25,095 nt of DNA from Candidatus Bipolaricaulota bacterium (GTDB taxonomy: Bacteria; Bipolaricaulota; Bipolaricaulia; UBA7950; UBA9294), in contig JAUWNS010000010.1 in NCBI GenBank assembly GCA_030612485.1, forward strand, positions 1 to 25,095, written 5' to 3'. This document shows, in pieces, positions 8,878-17,191 of the stretch (positions are counted from its first letter, which is position 1; every line of letters starts with the position of its first letter). The position numbers and the translations under genes were made by a program. Below the pieces are notes generated by a model. It worked only from the letters and a program-made list of their open reading frames with translations, made no database searches and was not told the DNA's origin.

Positions 8878-9475
8878 CCTTTTTCTAGGCTCCTCGCTGT
8901 TTTAAGTGGGCAACCCAAAGTTAGCATAATGCTACTATTAAAGACCGCCTAATCATGTGACACTACTGAGCCCTTGAGAGGCAGTTCAAGTTCCTTCAGA
9001 GCGACCTGTTTGACGAGTTTTGAACCGTGCCACTCACGTGTGAATCAGGAGGCTTGAGAACCGATACAGCGTCTGACCCCGTGCCCTGCGGTCGGGCGAC
9101 TAGCACCCACAGCTTAGGTGATATGAGTGTTGGCTATCCCTTCTGCCGCAAGCAGGATGATCCGCGCCCGTTCAACCACTTGTTGCGGAGTGGAACGAGC
9201 TCGAACCCACGTCTCTAGTACCCGACGGTCTTTAACTGTAAGAGGCAATGCTCTTGCTGGATGGTTCATAATGTAAAATACTATCGCTTATTACTTGATT
9301 TGCCAGGGCTTACTCGAAACAATACACTAGCGCCAGTAGAACACTTCTGGCAAGGGTAGTCGATTCTTCACAAGTTTGCGGGTTGCTTCTGTTTGCAGCA
9401 CTGTGAAACGATCAGGCATTGAAACACACAGGCTTAGCCCTCCACCTTGTACTCCAAATCAAGAAGAGGTTCGGC
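8878..9475. other. Intergenic region between convergent methyl and carbonyl operons
   Basis: This 598-bp stretch separates the two operons, which end facing each other. It contains the IS630-type transposase fragment described separately (9085-9269, minus). The rest holds a short minus-strand open frame around 8955-9045 that I do not recognise, a weak inverted repeat GCCAG/CTGGC at 9332-9351, and no convincing U-tract terminator for either operon. No RNA gene was recognised. Confidence 0.6.
9085..9269 (-). pseudogene. IS630-family transposase N-terminal fragment, decayed
   Basis: Reading the minus strand from ATG 9269 gives 51 codons to a TAA at 9116-9114. Residues VKDRRVLETWVRARSTPQQ followed by VVERARIILLAAEGIANTHI match the N-terminal helix-turn-helix region of IS630-type transposases, whose usual form is RARSTPQQ-x-x-RARI-x-LLAAEG. 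After the stop the same frame continues with AVGASRPT, matching the expected LGVSRPT, and then resemblance is lost. The catalytic DDE domain is absent. It is therefore a dead remnant, with an in-frame stop and a missing 3' part. No terminal inverted repeats were found. Confidence 0.75.
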
Positions 9476-10207
9476 CTAATCTTTAAGCCCGCAGAGGAAG
9501 TCCACCAGCTCCTCGATCCCTTCAACGTTAAGGTCAAGCTCTCTTCCCTCTAAGCCGTAGCGGAAGATCCGCTCATCCTGGGGGACAGCCGCGATAACTC
9601 TGCTCCCATCCAGGGCTTCAAGGAGGAGGGCTTCCGTATTACTATCGGTTTTATTTAGGATGTAGTAGATCGGTTTATCGATGCTCTTGACCATCGCGGT
9701 AATCCTGTTGGCGAGCCCGATCGACTCCTGGGAGGGCTCCACAACCGCCAGGATGAGATCGCAGCCCCGCTCGATCCCCCGGCCGAGGTGCTCGATCCCC
9801 GCATCGGTATCCGCAATTAGGAACTCGTCATCTTTTAGCTCCAGGATCTCCAGGAACCTGGAGGAGAGGGCGTTGATCGGGCAGGCGCACCCTTCGCCGA
9901 AATCGTAGATCTTCCCCATTGCGAGAAGTTTTATGTTTCCCTTCTCTGTTAGATACTCTGCAGGAAGTTCATCTATTTCCCATCTTTTCTGAATGGACTT
10001 GACTTTCTCAAATAGGACCTTCTTGCCGCCGAAGTAGTTCATGAAATCCTCGGGCCGCTTTAGCCCCAAATGCGTATGAAGCCCGAAGTTGGACTCATCG
10101 GTGTCGATCACCAGTACCCTGCTTCCTCTCTTAGCCAGTGCCTTGGCCAGGAGGGTAGAGACGGTGCTCTTCCCGCAGCCGCCCTTTCCCGCAACAATGA
10201 CCTTCAT
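9476..10207 (-). CDS. cooC: CooC-type nickel-insertion ATPase (third in operon)
   Basis: MinD/SIMIBI-class ATPase that helps load nickel into the CODH C-cluster (family knowledge). The 243-residue protein has the deviant Walker A GKGGCGKST (residues 7-15), VLVIDTDES, the CxC nickel-binding motif at Cys107-Ala-Cys109 (GEGCACP), a Walker B-like LIADTDAGIEHLGRG and ILNKTDSN. It is the last gene of the long minus-strand operon, directly abutting cooT, and lies in the half that also holds acsA, so CODH maturation is its likeliest job. A cysteine occupies the variable Walker A position (KGGCGKS), where Val or Thr is found in the two paralogues. Confidence 0.93.
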   Translation of the reverse strand: MKVIVAGKGGCGKSTVSTLLAKALAKRGSRVLVIDTDESNFGLHTHLGLKRPEDFMNYFGGKKVLFEKVKSIQKRWEIDELPAEYLTEKGNIKLLAMGKIYDFGEGCACPINALSSRFLEILELKDDEFLIADTDAGIEHLGRGIERGCDLILAVVEPSQESIGLANRITAMVKSIDKPIYYILNKTDSNTEALLLEALDGSRVIAAVPQDERIFRYGLEGRELDLNVEGIEELVDFLCGLKD

Positions 10208-10396
10208 CTAATCCTCCTCGATGAGGACCGTGGAGTTCATGAAGTCGATCTCCTTGATCTTGGCCTTGATGGCCCTCTCCTCGCCGAAGAGGGTTCTCAG
10301 AAGCAACTTCTCCCCCTCGAACCTTATAAGCGCTACCTCCTCTAGGAGGTTCTCCTTCTCAGTCCCCTTCCCCTTCTGAACGCTTGCCAGACACAT
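10208..10396 (-). CDS. cooT: CooT-family nickel-binding protein
   Basis: A 62-residue protein matching the CooT family (PF10133), small dimeric proteins thought to bind nickel for CODH maturation through the cysteine next to the initiator methionine. Visible features are the MCLA start with Cys2, NLLEEVALIRFEGEKLLL, RTLFGEERAIKAKIKEIDF and the STVLIE ending, which fit the family. It is full-length. A GAGGAGG site precedes the ATG by about 11 bp. Its stop abuts the cooC start with no gap, which supports a shared maturation role. Confidence 0.85.
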   Translation of the reverse strand: MCLASVQKGKGTEKENLLEEVALIRFEGEKLLLRTLFGEERAIKAKIKEIDFMNSTVLIEED

Positions 10397-10414
10397 TATG
10401 AACCAGGCCTCCTC

Positions 10415-10552
10415 TTAGCCAGAGATACCCATCCCTTTTTTCGTATCTGGGGCACCCTTCGCCTTTGCCCGGAGCTTCGGCTCGAGCACCTTCAGGATGA
10501 ACCTGAGCGCCTCATCCCAATCCCTATCTACAATGATAGTCTCCAGGTCCAT
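10415..10552 (-). CDS. Small hypothetical protein, 45 residues
   Basis: A short frame from ATG 10552 to TAA 10417-10415, opening MDLETIIVDRDWDEALRF and ending KKGMGISG. I do not recognise the family. An AAGGAGAG site lies just upstream, the gap to the 72-residue gene above is 10 bp, and the gap to cooT below is 18 bp, so it sits snugly in the operon between acsA and cooT. The first half is acidic and amphipathic, the second half is basic (KLRAKAKG). No cysteine or histidine is present, so direct metal binding is unlikely. Position alone suggests a link to CODH assembly; this is inference. Confidence 0.6.
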   Translation of the reverse strand: MDLETIIVDRDWDEALRFILKVLEPKLRAKAKGAPDTKKGMGISG

Positions 10553-10562
10553 TCTCTCCTTA

Positions 10563-10781
10563 TCATCCGAACTTAATATCGTCCTTCCCATGATCTTTCA
10601 GATTCTTCAACACCTCCCTTTTTGCCCCGATCCGCTCCCCCAACTCCTCGATCGCCTCAAAGTGCGCGGGGTGGACGGAATGAATGGGAAGGGCCGCCTT
10701 CCTCTCTCGCAACTCCTCCTCCAAGGCCACGATCTCCTGCTCTAGCTCCTCCCTTGTCGGCATCCCACTCATACTTGCCAT
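10563..10781 (-). CDS. Small coiled-coil protein with HxxHxxH motif, 72 residues
   Basis: A short charged protein beginning 3 bp after the acsA stop. Residues 8-30 (TREELEQEIVALEEELRERK) and about 41-63 are heptad-like helices, joined by LPIHSVHPAH, which contains His34, His37 and His40 (H-x2-H-x2-H). This looks like a helical hairpin with a possible metal site at the turn. I cannot assign a named family. Placement directly after the nickel enzyme AcsA and before cooT and cooC suggests a role in nickel handling or CODH assembly, which is inference. ATG 10781 lacks a clear ribosome-binding site; translation may be coupled to acsA, or start at ATG 10772 or 10763. Confidence 0.7.
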   Translation of the reverse strand: MASMSGMPTREELEQEIVALEEELRERKAALPIHSVHPAHFEAIEELGERIGAKREVLKNLKDHGKDDIKFG

Positions 10782-10784
10782 GGC

Positions 10785-12683
10785 TCACGCATACATCACA
10801 TCCTTGAGTTTGAGTGCGGCTCGTTTCTTGTCGATGTGGTCGATCATCAGATGGGCGGCCTTTACCGGGTCGGGTTCGAACGCAAACTTTCCGCCGACGG
10901 TTCCCTCCAATTCTTCGGTCACAAGTCTGGTGAGATTTTCAGACCCGAGAACCGGGAGTGGCATCCCGAGGGTGGTGAACACCCCTGAAGCGACGAAGTA
11001 GAACCCAATCGAAACGGCCTTTTCACTCATCCACTCCGGAGCCGCCCCGGCGACCGGAAGATCGGAGATGTCCTCGCCAAGACCTCCCTCGTTGACCACG
11101 TGGGCGAGAGTCATCAAGATTCTCGAGTTATCGACGCAGGAGCCTAGATGCAAGACCGGCGGGATACCCACGGCCTCGCAGATCTCCTGTAAGCCCTTAC
11201 CGGCAAGCTCAAACGCCACCTCCGGCTTCATCAAACCAGCCTTGGCATCGGCGATCGCCGAGCAGCCGCCAGCCACTACCAGGACATCGTTTTTTATCAA
11301 TTCTTTTGCCATCTCCACGTGGCCGAAGTCATGGGTGATCTTGGGGTTGTTGCAGCCAACAATCCCCGCGGCACCGCGCAGTCGGCCATCGATGATCGCA
11401 TCGTTTAAGGGTCGATATGTAGCCCGATAGGTCCCGCCGAGAAAGTTGAACACCGACTCTGCAGTAAAACCACCGATTAGATCCATCGTCTCCTGGGGGA
11501 TGAACGGTGCCTTGTCGCGATTTGCAAAATTCTCTACCCCCATGCGGAGGAGCTGTTTAGCAATATCCAAAGCGTGTTCCTCGGAGAACTCGACGTGCTC
11601 CACCCCGGGGAACTTCGCCTTGGGTGAGGTGCTGACGAGCTTGGTATGGAACCGCTGGGAGAGGTCAGATAGCGCAGGCATAATGCATTGCACATCGACC
11701 ATCATCAGATCGACCGCTCCTGTCATCATCGCCAGCTCCTGCTGAAGGAAGTTTCCGGCGACAGGGATCCCATGGCGCATCAGGATCTCATTAGCCGTGC
11801 AACACATCCCAGCGATGTTGATCCCCTTGGCACCTACCTTGTCGGCGAGCTGCAGGAGTTCAGGGTCCTGAGCCGCCACCACGATCATCTCAGAGAGAAC
11901 CGGTTCATGGCCATGGACAACGATGTTCACCTGATCCTTCTCCAGGGTACCCAGGTTACAGGTGGCCCTTATGGGCGCGGGAGTCCCGAAGAGAATGTCT
12001 TGGAGCTCGGTGGCGATCATCGACCCACCCCAGCCGTCGGAGAGGGCACAGCGTAACCCCTGCTGCATGATGTTCCGATAATCGGTATCGACGCCCATGT
12101 GAGTGCGGTGCATGATCTCGACGATCTCGCGGTCGATACCACGAGGCATAATCCCCAATTCCTGCCAGCGCTCGACCCTTCTTTTGGGCGCGCGGTGTGC
12201 CAGCTCCAGCTCCCCCTCCTGCTGGCCGAAGTTGGCTAGGGCTCGCTCGGCCAGGGCTACGGCAATCTCTCGATCGCTGGCACCATCGAGACCAATCCCG
12301 TAGACGTTCGCCACCTCACGGAGCTTAACCGGATCCTTAATCTCGTAATCGCTTGACTCATCCTGGGCCGCCAACAGGAGCGCATGAGCTACATCTCGTC
12401 CGTGGTCAGAGTGAGCTGCAGCTCCGGCTGCGATCATCCGAATGAGGTTCCGTGCGGCGATCGTGTCCACGTTAGCTCCACAGATCCCATGATCTGTTCT
12501 GCCCGGGATGATCCGGCAGGGTCCCATGCTGCAGATCCGACAACAGACCCCTTCGCTTCCGAACTTGCACTGGGGCTGCATTGCCTCAAAGCGATCCCAG
12601 GCGGTGGTATACTGGTTTTCTTTAGCGACTTTCAGCATCTGCTGAGAGGCTTTGTCGATGCTTCTTGGCCTTTCCTGCGTCAC
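10785..12683 (-). CDS. acsA: Ni-Fe-S carbon monoxide dehydrogenase catalytic subunit
   Basis: Interconverts CO2 and CO; here it supplies CO to AcsB. The 632-residue protein is of normal CooS/AcsA length. D-cluster cysteines are Cys39 and Cys47, B-cluster cysteines Cys48, Cys51, Cys56 and Cys68 (CKFGSEGVCCRICSMGPC then GICG). The C-cluster set is complete: His259 (VVHGHEP), Cys295 (AGMCCTAN), Cys333 (VQCIMP), Cys444 (IVGCNNP), Cys474 (AGGCSA) and Cys516 (LGSCVDN), in the same spacing as the crystallised Carboxydothermus enzyme. The start is GTG 12683 behind AAGGAGG. The gene follows acsE by 12 bp and is followed by small maturation-type genes. Also called cooS. Confidence 0.97.
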   Translation of the reverse strand: MTQERPRSIDKASQQMLKVAKENQYTTAWDRFEAMQPQCKFGSEGVCCRICSMGPCRIIPGRTDHGICGANVDTIAARNLIRMIAAGAAAHSDHGRDVAHALLLAAQDESSDYEIKDPVKLREVANVYGIGLDGASDREIAVALAERALANFGQQEGELELAHRAPKRRVERWQELGIMPRGIDREIVEIMHRTHMGVDTDYRNIMQQGLRCALSDGWGGSMIATELQDILFGTPAPIRATCNLGTLEKDQVNIVVHGHEPVLSEMIVVAAQDPELLQLADKVGAKGINIAGMCCTANEILMRHGIPVAGNFLQQELAMMTGAVDLMMVDVQCIMPALSDLSQRFHTKLVSTSPKAKFPGVEHVEFSEEHALDIAKQLLRMGVENFANRDKAPFIPQETMDLIGGFTAESVFNFLGGTYRATYRPLNDAIIDGRLRGAAGIVGCNNPKITHDFGHVEMAKELIKNDVLVVAGGCSAIADAKAGLMKPEVAFELAGKGLQEICEAVGIPPVLHLGSCVDNSRILMTLAHVVNEGGLGEDISDLPVAGAAPEWMSEKAVSIGFYFVASGVFTTLGMPLPVLGSENLTRLVTEELEGTVGGKFAFEPDPVKAAHLMIDHIDKKRAALKLKDVMYA

Positions 12684-12695
12684 CTTGTCCTCCTT

Positions 12696-13493
12696 CTAAA
12701 GCCCACGCCGTGCCTGAAAGGCTCGCACGTAGGAATCGCTATAGATCTCTTTGTTTAGGATCAGCTCTGCCGTTACAATCGCCGCGATGAGCTCATCATC
12801 CATGACGTTACAGATCGCCGCATCGAGCCCTTGTCCTATGGCCATCACGAGAAAGGTGCGAAGGATCAGTCCCCGCTCGGCAGCTTTGGAGGCTATATTA
12901 GAGAGCCCAACCGAGATGTGCGGTGGCGGATCGGAGAGGATCGTGTATTGACCAATCGCCTCCAGCACGTTCTTCGCCTGCTCCTGCATGAACTTAAGCG
13001 GCATGAGAATGGGGTCGAGGATAATCTGATCCGGCTCAAGGCCGCCTTCCACGGCAGCCGCGAAGATCATCGCACCGTTCTCCACCCTCCGCTCGACGTC
13101 CGGTGGGCTCCCCCGTTTGTCCATCGCCACTCCGAGCAGGCTCACATTGTACTTCACCGCTAATGGGACCAGTCGTTCGAGCTTTCCGGGATCGGCAGTG
13201 GTGGAGTTGATCATTGCTCCGCGGCCGTCCACTGCCTCCAGACCGGCTTCGACGATCTCAAGGTTTGTAGAATCCACAGAGATCTTGGTGGGCACGGTCT
13301 CTTGAACCGTCTTCACCAGCCAGGCCATGTCCTCGGGCTTTCTGGACGCGGCGCCGATATTGACGTCAAGGTAGTCGGCCCCACGCTGTGCCTGCTTCTC
13401 GGCCCAGCTTTTCACCAGGGCTGGGTCCTTCTCTCGGATCGCGCGGGCGATATCCTTAAATCCGGCGTTGATCCGCTCCCCAATTAGGATCAT
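12696..13493 (-). CDS. acsE: Methyl-THF:corrinoid iron-sulfur protein methyltransferase
   Basis: Transfers the methyl group from 5-methyl-THF to the cobalt of AcsC/AcsD. The 265-residue TIM-barrel protein opens MILIGERINAGFKDIARAI and shows RGADYLDVNIGA, PTKISVDSTN, GRGAMINSTTAD, DPILMPLKF and HISVGLSNIASKA, as expected for the pterin-binding (DHPS-like) methyltransferase family. A longer frame extends to 13643, but its extra 50 residues are unlike the family and overlap acsD. ATG 13493 overlaps the acsD stop in an ATGA and is preceded by GGGAGG, so it is the true start. Confidence 0.96.
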   Translation of the reverse strand: MILIGERINAGFKDIARAIREKDPALVKSWAEKQAQRGADYLDVNIGAASRKPEDMAWLVKTVQETVPTKISVDSTNLEIVEAGLEAVDGRGAMINSTTADPGKLERLVPLAVKYNVSLLGVAMDKRGSPPDVERRVENGAMIFAAAVEGGLEPDQIILDPILMPLKFMQEQAKNVLEAIGQYTILSDPPPHISVGLSNIASKAAERGLILRTFLVMAIGQGLDAAICNVMDDELIAAIVTAELILNKEIYSDSYVRAFQARRGL

Positions 13494-14461
13494 GCCCCAC
13501 CTCCCATCAAGCGTTTGATTGTCTCTTTCGTCATTCGCACTGCCTCCGGGTGGCGCATGATCAAAATATCGGCTCCAGCAAGGAGATAGACATAGGCCGT
13601 GGCAGCCTCCCACAGCGGGCCGCGACGCTTTTCCTCCCCCCATTCAGGGACTTCAGTTTCAGGAGCCTTGGCCTCTTTCACCCCCCACACCTCGATCCCG
13701 ATATCACACAGAATCGGCATGGCGACGACCTTGTCCCCTTTAAGGCCCGCGATCCGCAGCCGCTCCATGATCGAGTAGACGTACTCGATCCCATAACCGA
13801 GTGCGCCAGTGCTGGGATAGATCAGGATATTCTCCGGGGGGAACCCAACATCCATCGCGAGGATGTTGACCTGCTTGGCCAAATTTATGTCCACCGGTGA
13901 TTCGGCAATCAGCTTGTGGTTGTACGCCGTGCCAACGGCGGTCAAGGTCTTGTAGTTACCCTCGGTAATCGTTCCAAGTAGGCAGTTTTCTTGGGAGGCC
14001 ACCTCTGCGACCGCTGGAAAGACTTCGGCGTCCTTATCTGTATTGCCGCAGCCCCAGAGGATGAGGGGAACCCCGACCGATTCGAGAACACGTTTGGCAG
14101 CCTCGGTCGCCTCTGCGGGGGACTTATTTTTTCCGTTTGGGTCGCATCCTTTAAGACGCAGACAGATGAGTTGAGCGCCGTACTCATCCACACATTTCTT
14201 CGCCCACGCGCCGGGATCCGCCATTACGTCCGCAAATGGTTCTTTAATCGGGTCAGGCCAGCCCTCTGCAGGGATGTCCCACACTTCCATGCCGATAACC
14301 GGAGCGTTCGGCATCTCCCCTTCGAAGTGGTAGAATGGGAGTGTGGTTTCACCTCCCACCGTAACGGTGGAGGTCCGCGTGCCACCCTCTTTAGCGGTGG
14401 CTCCGATCGTGACTGCATGGATGGGATTCGTCCAACTTTTCTTCACATCAGGGATTTCCAT
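13490..14461 (-). CDS. acsD: Corrinoid iron-sulfur protein, small subunit
   Basis: TIM-barrel subunit that, with AcsC, carries the methyl group on a corrinoid between AcsE and AcsB. From ATG 14461 the protein is 323 residues. Diagnostic stretches are AVTIGATAKEGGTRTSTVTVGG, LPFYHFEGEMPNAPVIGMEV, LICLRLKGCDPNGKNKSP, LILWGCGNTDKD, NILIYPSTGALGYGIEYVYS and GADILIMRHPEAV. An alternative start, TTG 14467, overlaps the upstream cooC stop and is better spaced from AGGAGG (7 bp against 13 bp), so the first two residues are uncertain. The stop overlaps acsE. Confidence 0.95.
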   Translation of the reverse strand: MEIPDVKKSWTNPIHAVTIGATAKEGGTRTSTVTVGGETTLPFYHFEGEMPNAPVIGMEVWDIPAEGWPDPIKEPFADVMADPGAWAKKCVDEYGAQLICLRLKGCDPNGKNKSPAEATEAAKRVLESVGVPLILWGCGNTDKDAEVFPAVAEVASQENCLLGTITEGNYKTLTAVGTAYNHKLIAESPVDINLAKQVNILAMDVGFPPENILIYPSTGALGYGIEYVYSIMERLRIAGLKGDKVVAMPILCDIGIEVWGVKEAKAPETEVPEWGEEKRRGPLWEAATAYVYLLAGADILIMRHPEAVRMTKETIKRLMGGGA

Positions 14462-14463
14462 TG

Positions 14464-15234
14464 TCAAACTTTCTCCTCCTTCCGCAACGCCTTTCCGAGC
14501 ATCGACTCCATCGCCGATAATGCCCTGGCCACTGGCAGCAAGTCACAAAGAGGCCGTGCTTCCAGATTGAGCCGCGCTAGAGCCTCATCATGGGGAATTT
14601 CCCCCAATACCTCTAACTCCGAGTGGTTGATCTCCTCTTGCACCCGCTCGGGGACCTCGCCGCGTAGATTGTTCAGCACCAAGTAGCGTTCTTTTATCCT
14701 CAAATTCAACTCGCTTGCCAAGGCATTGATCCGGGCTGCAGCGCGGATCGCCACTGGGTTTGCATCACTTACGATGAGAAGCAAATCGACCCCCTGGGTG
14801 AGGTGTCTAGAGAGGTGCTCCATCCCCGCCTCGTTGTCCAGGATCACATAGCGATAGTTTTCTTGGATTTTGTCAAGGTAATGCCGCAAGATATGGTTGA
14901 CCGCGCAGTAGCAGCCGTCCCCCTCCCCACGGCCCATCACCAAGAGATCGACGCCCACTCCCTCCACCAGGGCTTGGTGCAGCTCATATTCCATATAGCG
15001 GTTCAGGGGAACCCCGGCGGGGAGATCGTGGATCTGGTTGAGCGTCCCGGCTTGCAGGCCACCCACGGTCATTTCAACCTCTAGACCCAGCAGGTCGCCA
15101 AGGTTTGCGTTGGGATCGGCGTCGACCGCGAGGATCGGCCTCTGACCTTCCTGAAGCAGGTGCTGGATGAGGAGCCCGGAGACGGTTGTCTTACCCGTTC
15201 CCCCTTTTCCTGCCACTGCGATCGTAAACGGCAT
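14464..15234 (-). CDS. cooC: CooC-type maturation ATPase (second in operon)
   Basis: A 256-residue SIMIBI ATPase with GKGGTGKTT (9-17), ILAVDADPNANLGDLLGL, the cysteine pair Cys108-Tyr-Cys110 (GEGDGCYCAVN), and VILDNEAGMEHLSRHL. The CxC with an intervening Tyr and no following Pro (CYCAVN) differs from the CACP of the two other CooC proteins here, so it probably serves a different client or metal state. It lies between the corrinoid activator gene and acsD, abutting the former with no gap. Cluster equivalents in acetogens are annotated cooC or acsF; I cannot tell which function applies. Confidence 0.9.
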   Translation of the reverse strand: MPFTIAVAGKGGTGKTTVSGLLIQHLLQEGQRPILAVDADPNANLGDLLGLEVEMTVGGLQAGTLNQIHDLPAGVPLNRYMEYELHQALVEGVGVDLLVMGRGEGDGCYCAVNHILRHYLDKIQENYRYVILDNEAGMEHLSRHLTQGVDLLLIVSDANPVAIRAAARINALASELNLRIKERYLVLNNLRGEVPERVQEEINHSELEVLGEIPHDEALARLNLEARPLCDLLPVARALSAMESMLGKALRKEEKV

Positions 15235-17184
15235 CTAGTCCCTCTCCTTCAACGTCAGTCCTTCAGTAACGATCCGGTCCGTGTTTAACCAGCGAGCAAC
15301 TGTTGGGAAAAGGTCAAGATCGGTGTGTGGCAAGAACTTCGCCGACATGAACTCCTCATAGTAGTTAGGATAGGTGATGAGGTCGTAGTACGTAGTGCTC
15401 TTGGCGATCTCGAAACACCGCTCGTACGCCTCGCTCGAAAGTAGGGTCGTCTTTGCCCCGATGAGTGAGGTGTTTCCCACAAATCGGATCCGCTCTAAGG
15501 GAATGTCGGGGACCAGCCCGAGGAGGATCGCCTTTTCCCGATCGAGGTAGTTGCCAAACCCGCCAGCGATGAAGAGTTGTTCAATGTCCTCGAACCCGTG
15601 GTGTGTCGATTCAAGAAGGATCTTTGCTCCGGCATAGATCGCCGCCTTGGCTCGCAGGACGTTCTCGATATCGGGCTGGGTGACCACGATATCCCTCCCA
15701 GTCTCTGTCCGCTCCCCTGGAACGAGAACGAACTCCAGTTGGCCCTCTCGCTCGCGCACGTAGGCCGAGCGGGAGGGGAGTAGATTCCCCGATCGATCGA
15801 TAATCCCTGCTTGGAAGAGCGAGGCGATCCCATCGATCAGCCCCGAGCCGCACAGTCCCTTGGGCTTGACATCCCCAATGGTCCGGTACGAGATCTCTCC
15901 ATCGGCTAAGCTCTCCACCCGCTCGATTGCCCCGCTTGTTGCCTTCATCCCGCACCGTACCCCACTTCCCTCGAACGCCGGGCCGGCCGAAGTGGCACAG
16001 GAGAGCATCCACTCCCGGTTTCCAAGGACGATCTCTCCATTGGTTCCGATGTCGATCAGCATCGTCAGCCGATCGGTCTGATAGAGGCCGCTCGCCAGGA
16101 TACCGGCGGTGATGTCGCCCCCGACCCAACTGCCGATTGAGGGCATGGCGTAGAGGAGCCCACGGGGGTTGATCTTGATTCCCACCTCGGCAGCGCGGAC
16201 CGGTGGTGGAACCGTGGCAGCCGGGATGTAGGGACTCTTGCGGATCAGGGACGGATCCAGTCCCAGCAAAAAGTGGAGCATCGTCGTGTTACCAGCGGCA
16301 ACCAGCGTGGTGACCTCGTTCAATTCGACCGGATTTCTGGATATAAGCGTGGAGATCAGGTTGTTAATGTCACTGACAACAGCTTCGCGGAGGACTTTTG
16401 ATCCCTCCCGCTCGGCGTGGATGATCCGCCGCGTTACCTCCTCCCCGAAAGGGATCTGGGAGTTGTAGCAGGCCTCCGCATCGATCGTCTCCGACGTGAC
16501 AAGATTGACGAGGTGGACCACGACGGTCGAGGTTCCTACATCGACTGCCACACCATAGTTTTGGGAAGCGCGGTCCCCCGGTTCTACCTGGATCACCTCG
16601 ACTGTCCCGCCCCGCCGGCCCAGGGTGACGGTGACCTTCCAGGCCCTGTCACGGTGAAGGTCAGGGAGGGTTCTAAGCACCTTGAGCCCCATCTGCATGA
16701 CCGGCGCATCCACATGTCGGCGGATCTCTCGAAACAGGCGCTCTTGGCAACCGAGGTTATCCTGCAGGCTTGGGGGAGGGAGTTCGAGATAGAGCTTCTG
16801 AGTGAGGGGATCGGGGCGAAAGAAGGCCGGCTCGGCCGTGCCAGGGTAGAGGGCACGGAAGCGCTGGGCGTCCGCATCGACGAGAATTTGGGCCCCCTCA
16901 GCCCGCGACTCGGGAGGGATGAGTACTTCAACGTCCCCAAACACCCTGGTCTGGCAGGCGAGGACGTAGCCGGCTTGAATCTCCTCACGACTAAGATGGG
17001 TCGTGGGACTTGCCTTGACCTCGCCATCCTTAATGATCAGGCGGCACTTACCGCAAATTCCGTCCCCGCCGCAGATCGAGGCGATGAAAATCCCCGTATC
17101 CTTAGCGATCTCAAGCAAGGTCGTCCCCCGCTTTGCCTCGACGACCTTGCCATCAGGATAGAATGTGACCTTGACTGCATCCAT
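15235..17184 (-). CDS. acsV: Corrinoid protein reductive activator (RACo)
   Basis: Reactivates oxidised AcsC/AcsD corrinoid by ATP-driven reduction from Co(II) to Co(I). The 649-residue protein has an N-terminal plant-type [2Fe-2S] domain with Cys38, Cys44, Cys47 and Cys77 (CGGDGICGKC, then LACQTRV), a linker, and an ASKHA ATPase domain showing YGVAVDVGTSTVVVHLVNL, AAGNTTMLHFLLG, MLIDIGTNGEIVLG, SAGPAFEGSG, GLCGSGLIDG and FIAGGFGNYL. Its place between acsC and acsD identifies its substrate. ATG 17184 starts 7 bp after the acsC stop with a weak ribosome-binding site, so translational coupling is likely. A paralogue lies at 1-1640. Confidence 0.95.
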   Translation of the reverse strand: MDAVKVTFYPDGKVVEAKRGTTLLEIAKDTGIFIASICGGDGICGKCRLIIKDGEVKASPTTHLSREEIQAGYVLACQTRVFGDVEVLIPPESRAEGAQILVDADAQRFRALYPGTAEPAFFRPDPLTQKLYLELPPPSLQDNLGCQERLFREIRRHVDAPVMQMGLKVLRTLPDLHRDRAWKVTVTLGRRGGTVEVIQVEPGDRASQNYGVAVDVGTSTVVVHLVNLVTSETIDAEACYNSQIPFGEEVTRRIIHAEREGSKVLREAVVSDINNLISTLISRNPVELNEVTTLVAAGNTTMLHFLLGLDPSLIRKSPYIPAATVPPPVRAAEVGIKINPRGLLYAMPSIGSWVGGDITAGILASGLYQTDRLTMLIDIGTNGEIVLGNREWMLSCATSAGPAFEGSGVRCGMKATSGAIERVESLADGEISYRTIGDVKPKGLCGSGLIDGIASLFQAGIIDRSGNLLPSRSAYVREREGQLEFVLVPGERTETGRDIVVTQPDIENVLRAKAAIYAGAKILLESTHHGFEDIEQLFIAGGFGNYLDREKAILLGLVPDIPLERIRFVGNTSLIGAKTTLLSSEAYERCFEIAKSTTYYDLITYPNYYEEFMSAKFLPHTDLDLFPTVARWLNTDRIVTEGLTLKERD

Positions 17185-17191
17185 CTTTTGC

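Noticed and set aside
8926..8938. TAGCATAATGCTA dyad as a terminator after the MttB-like gene
   Set aside because: Only a 4-bp usable stem once a loop is allowed, AT-rich and with no T-run.
9181..9240. tRNA-like string with GTGGGTTCGAGC on the minus strand
   Set aside because: The T-arm stem does not pair and no acceptor or anticodon arm can be formed. The sequence is explained by the IS630 transposase fragment (codons for TWVRARS).
13494..13643. N-terminal extension of the acsE frame by 50 residues
   Set aside because: The extra residues do not resemble the methyltransferase family, overlap acsD coding sequence, and the ATGA start at 13493 has a good ribosome-binding site.
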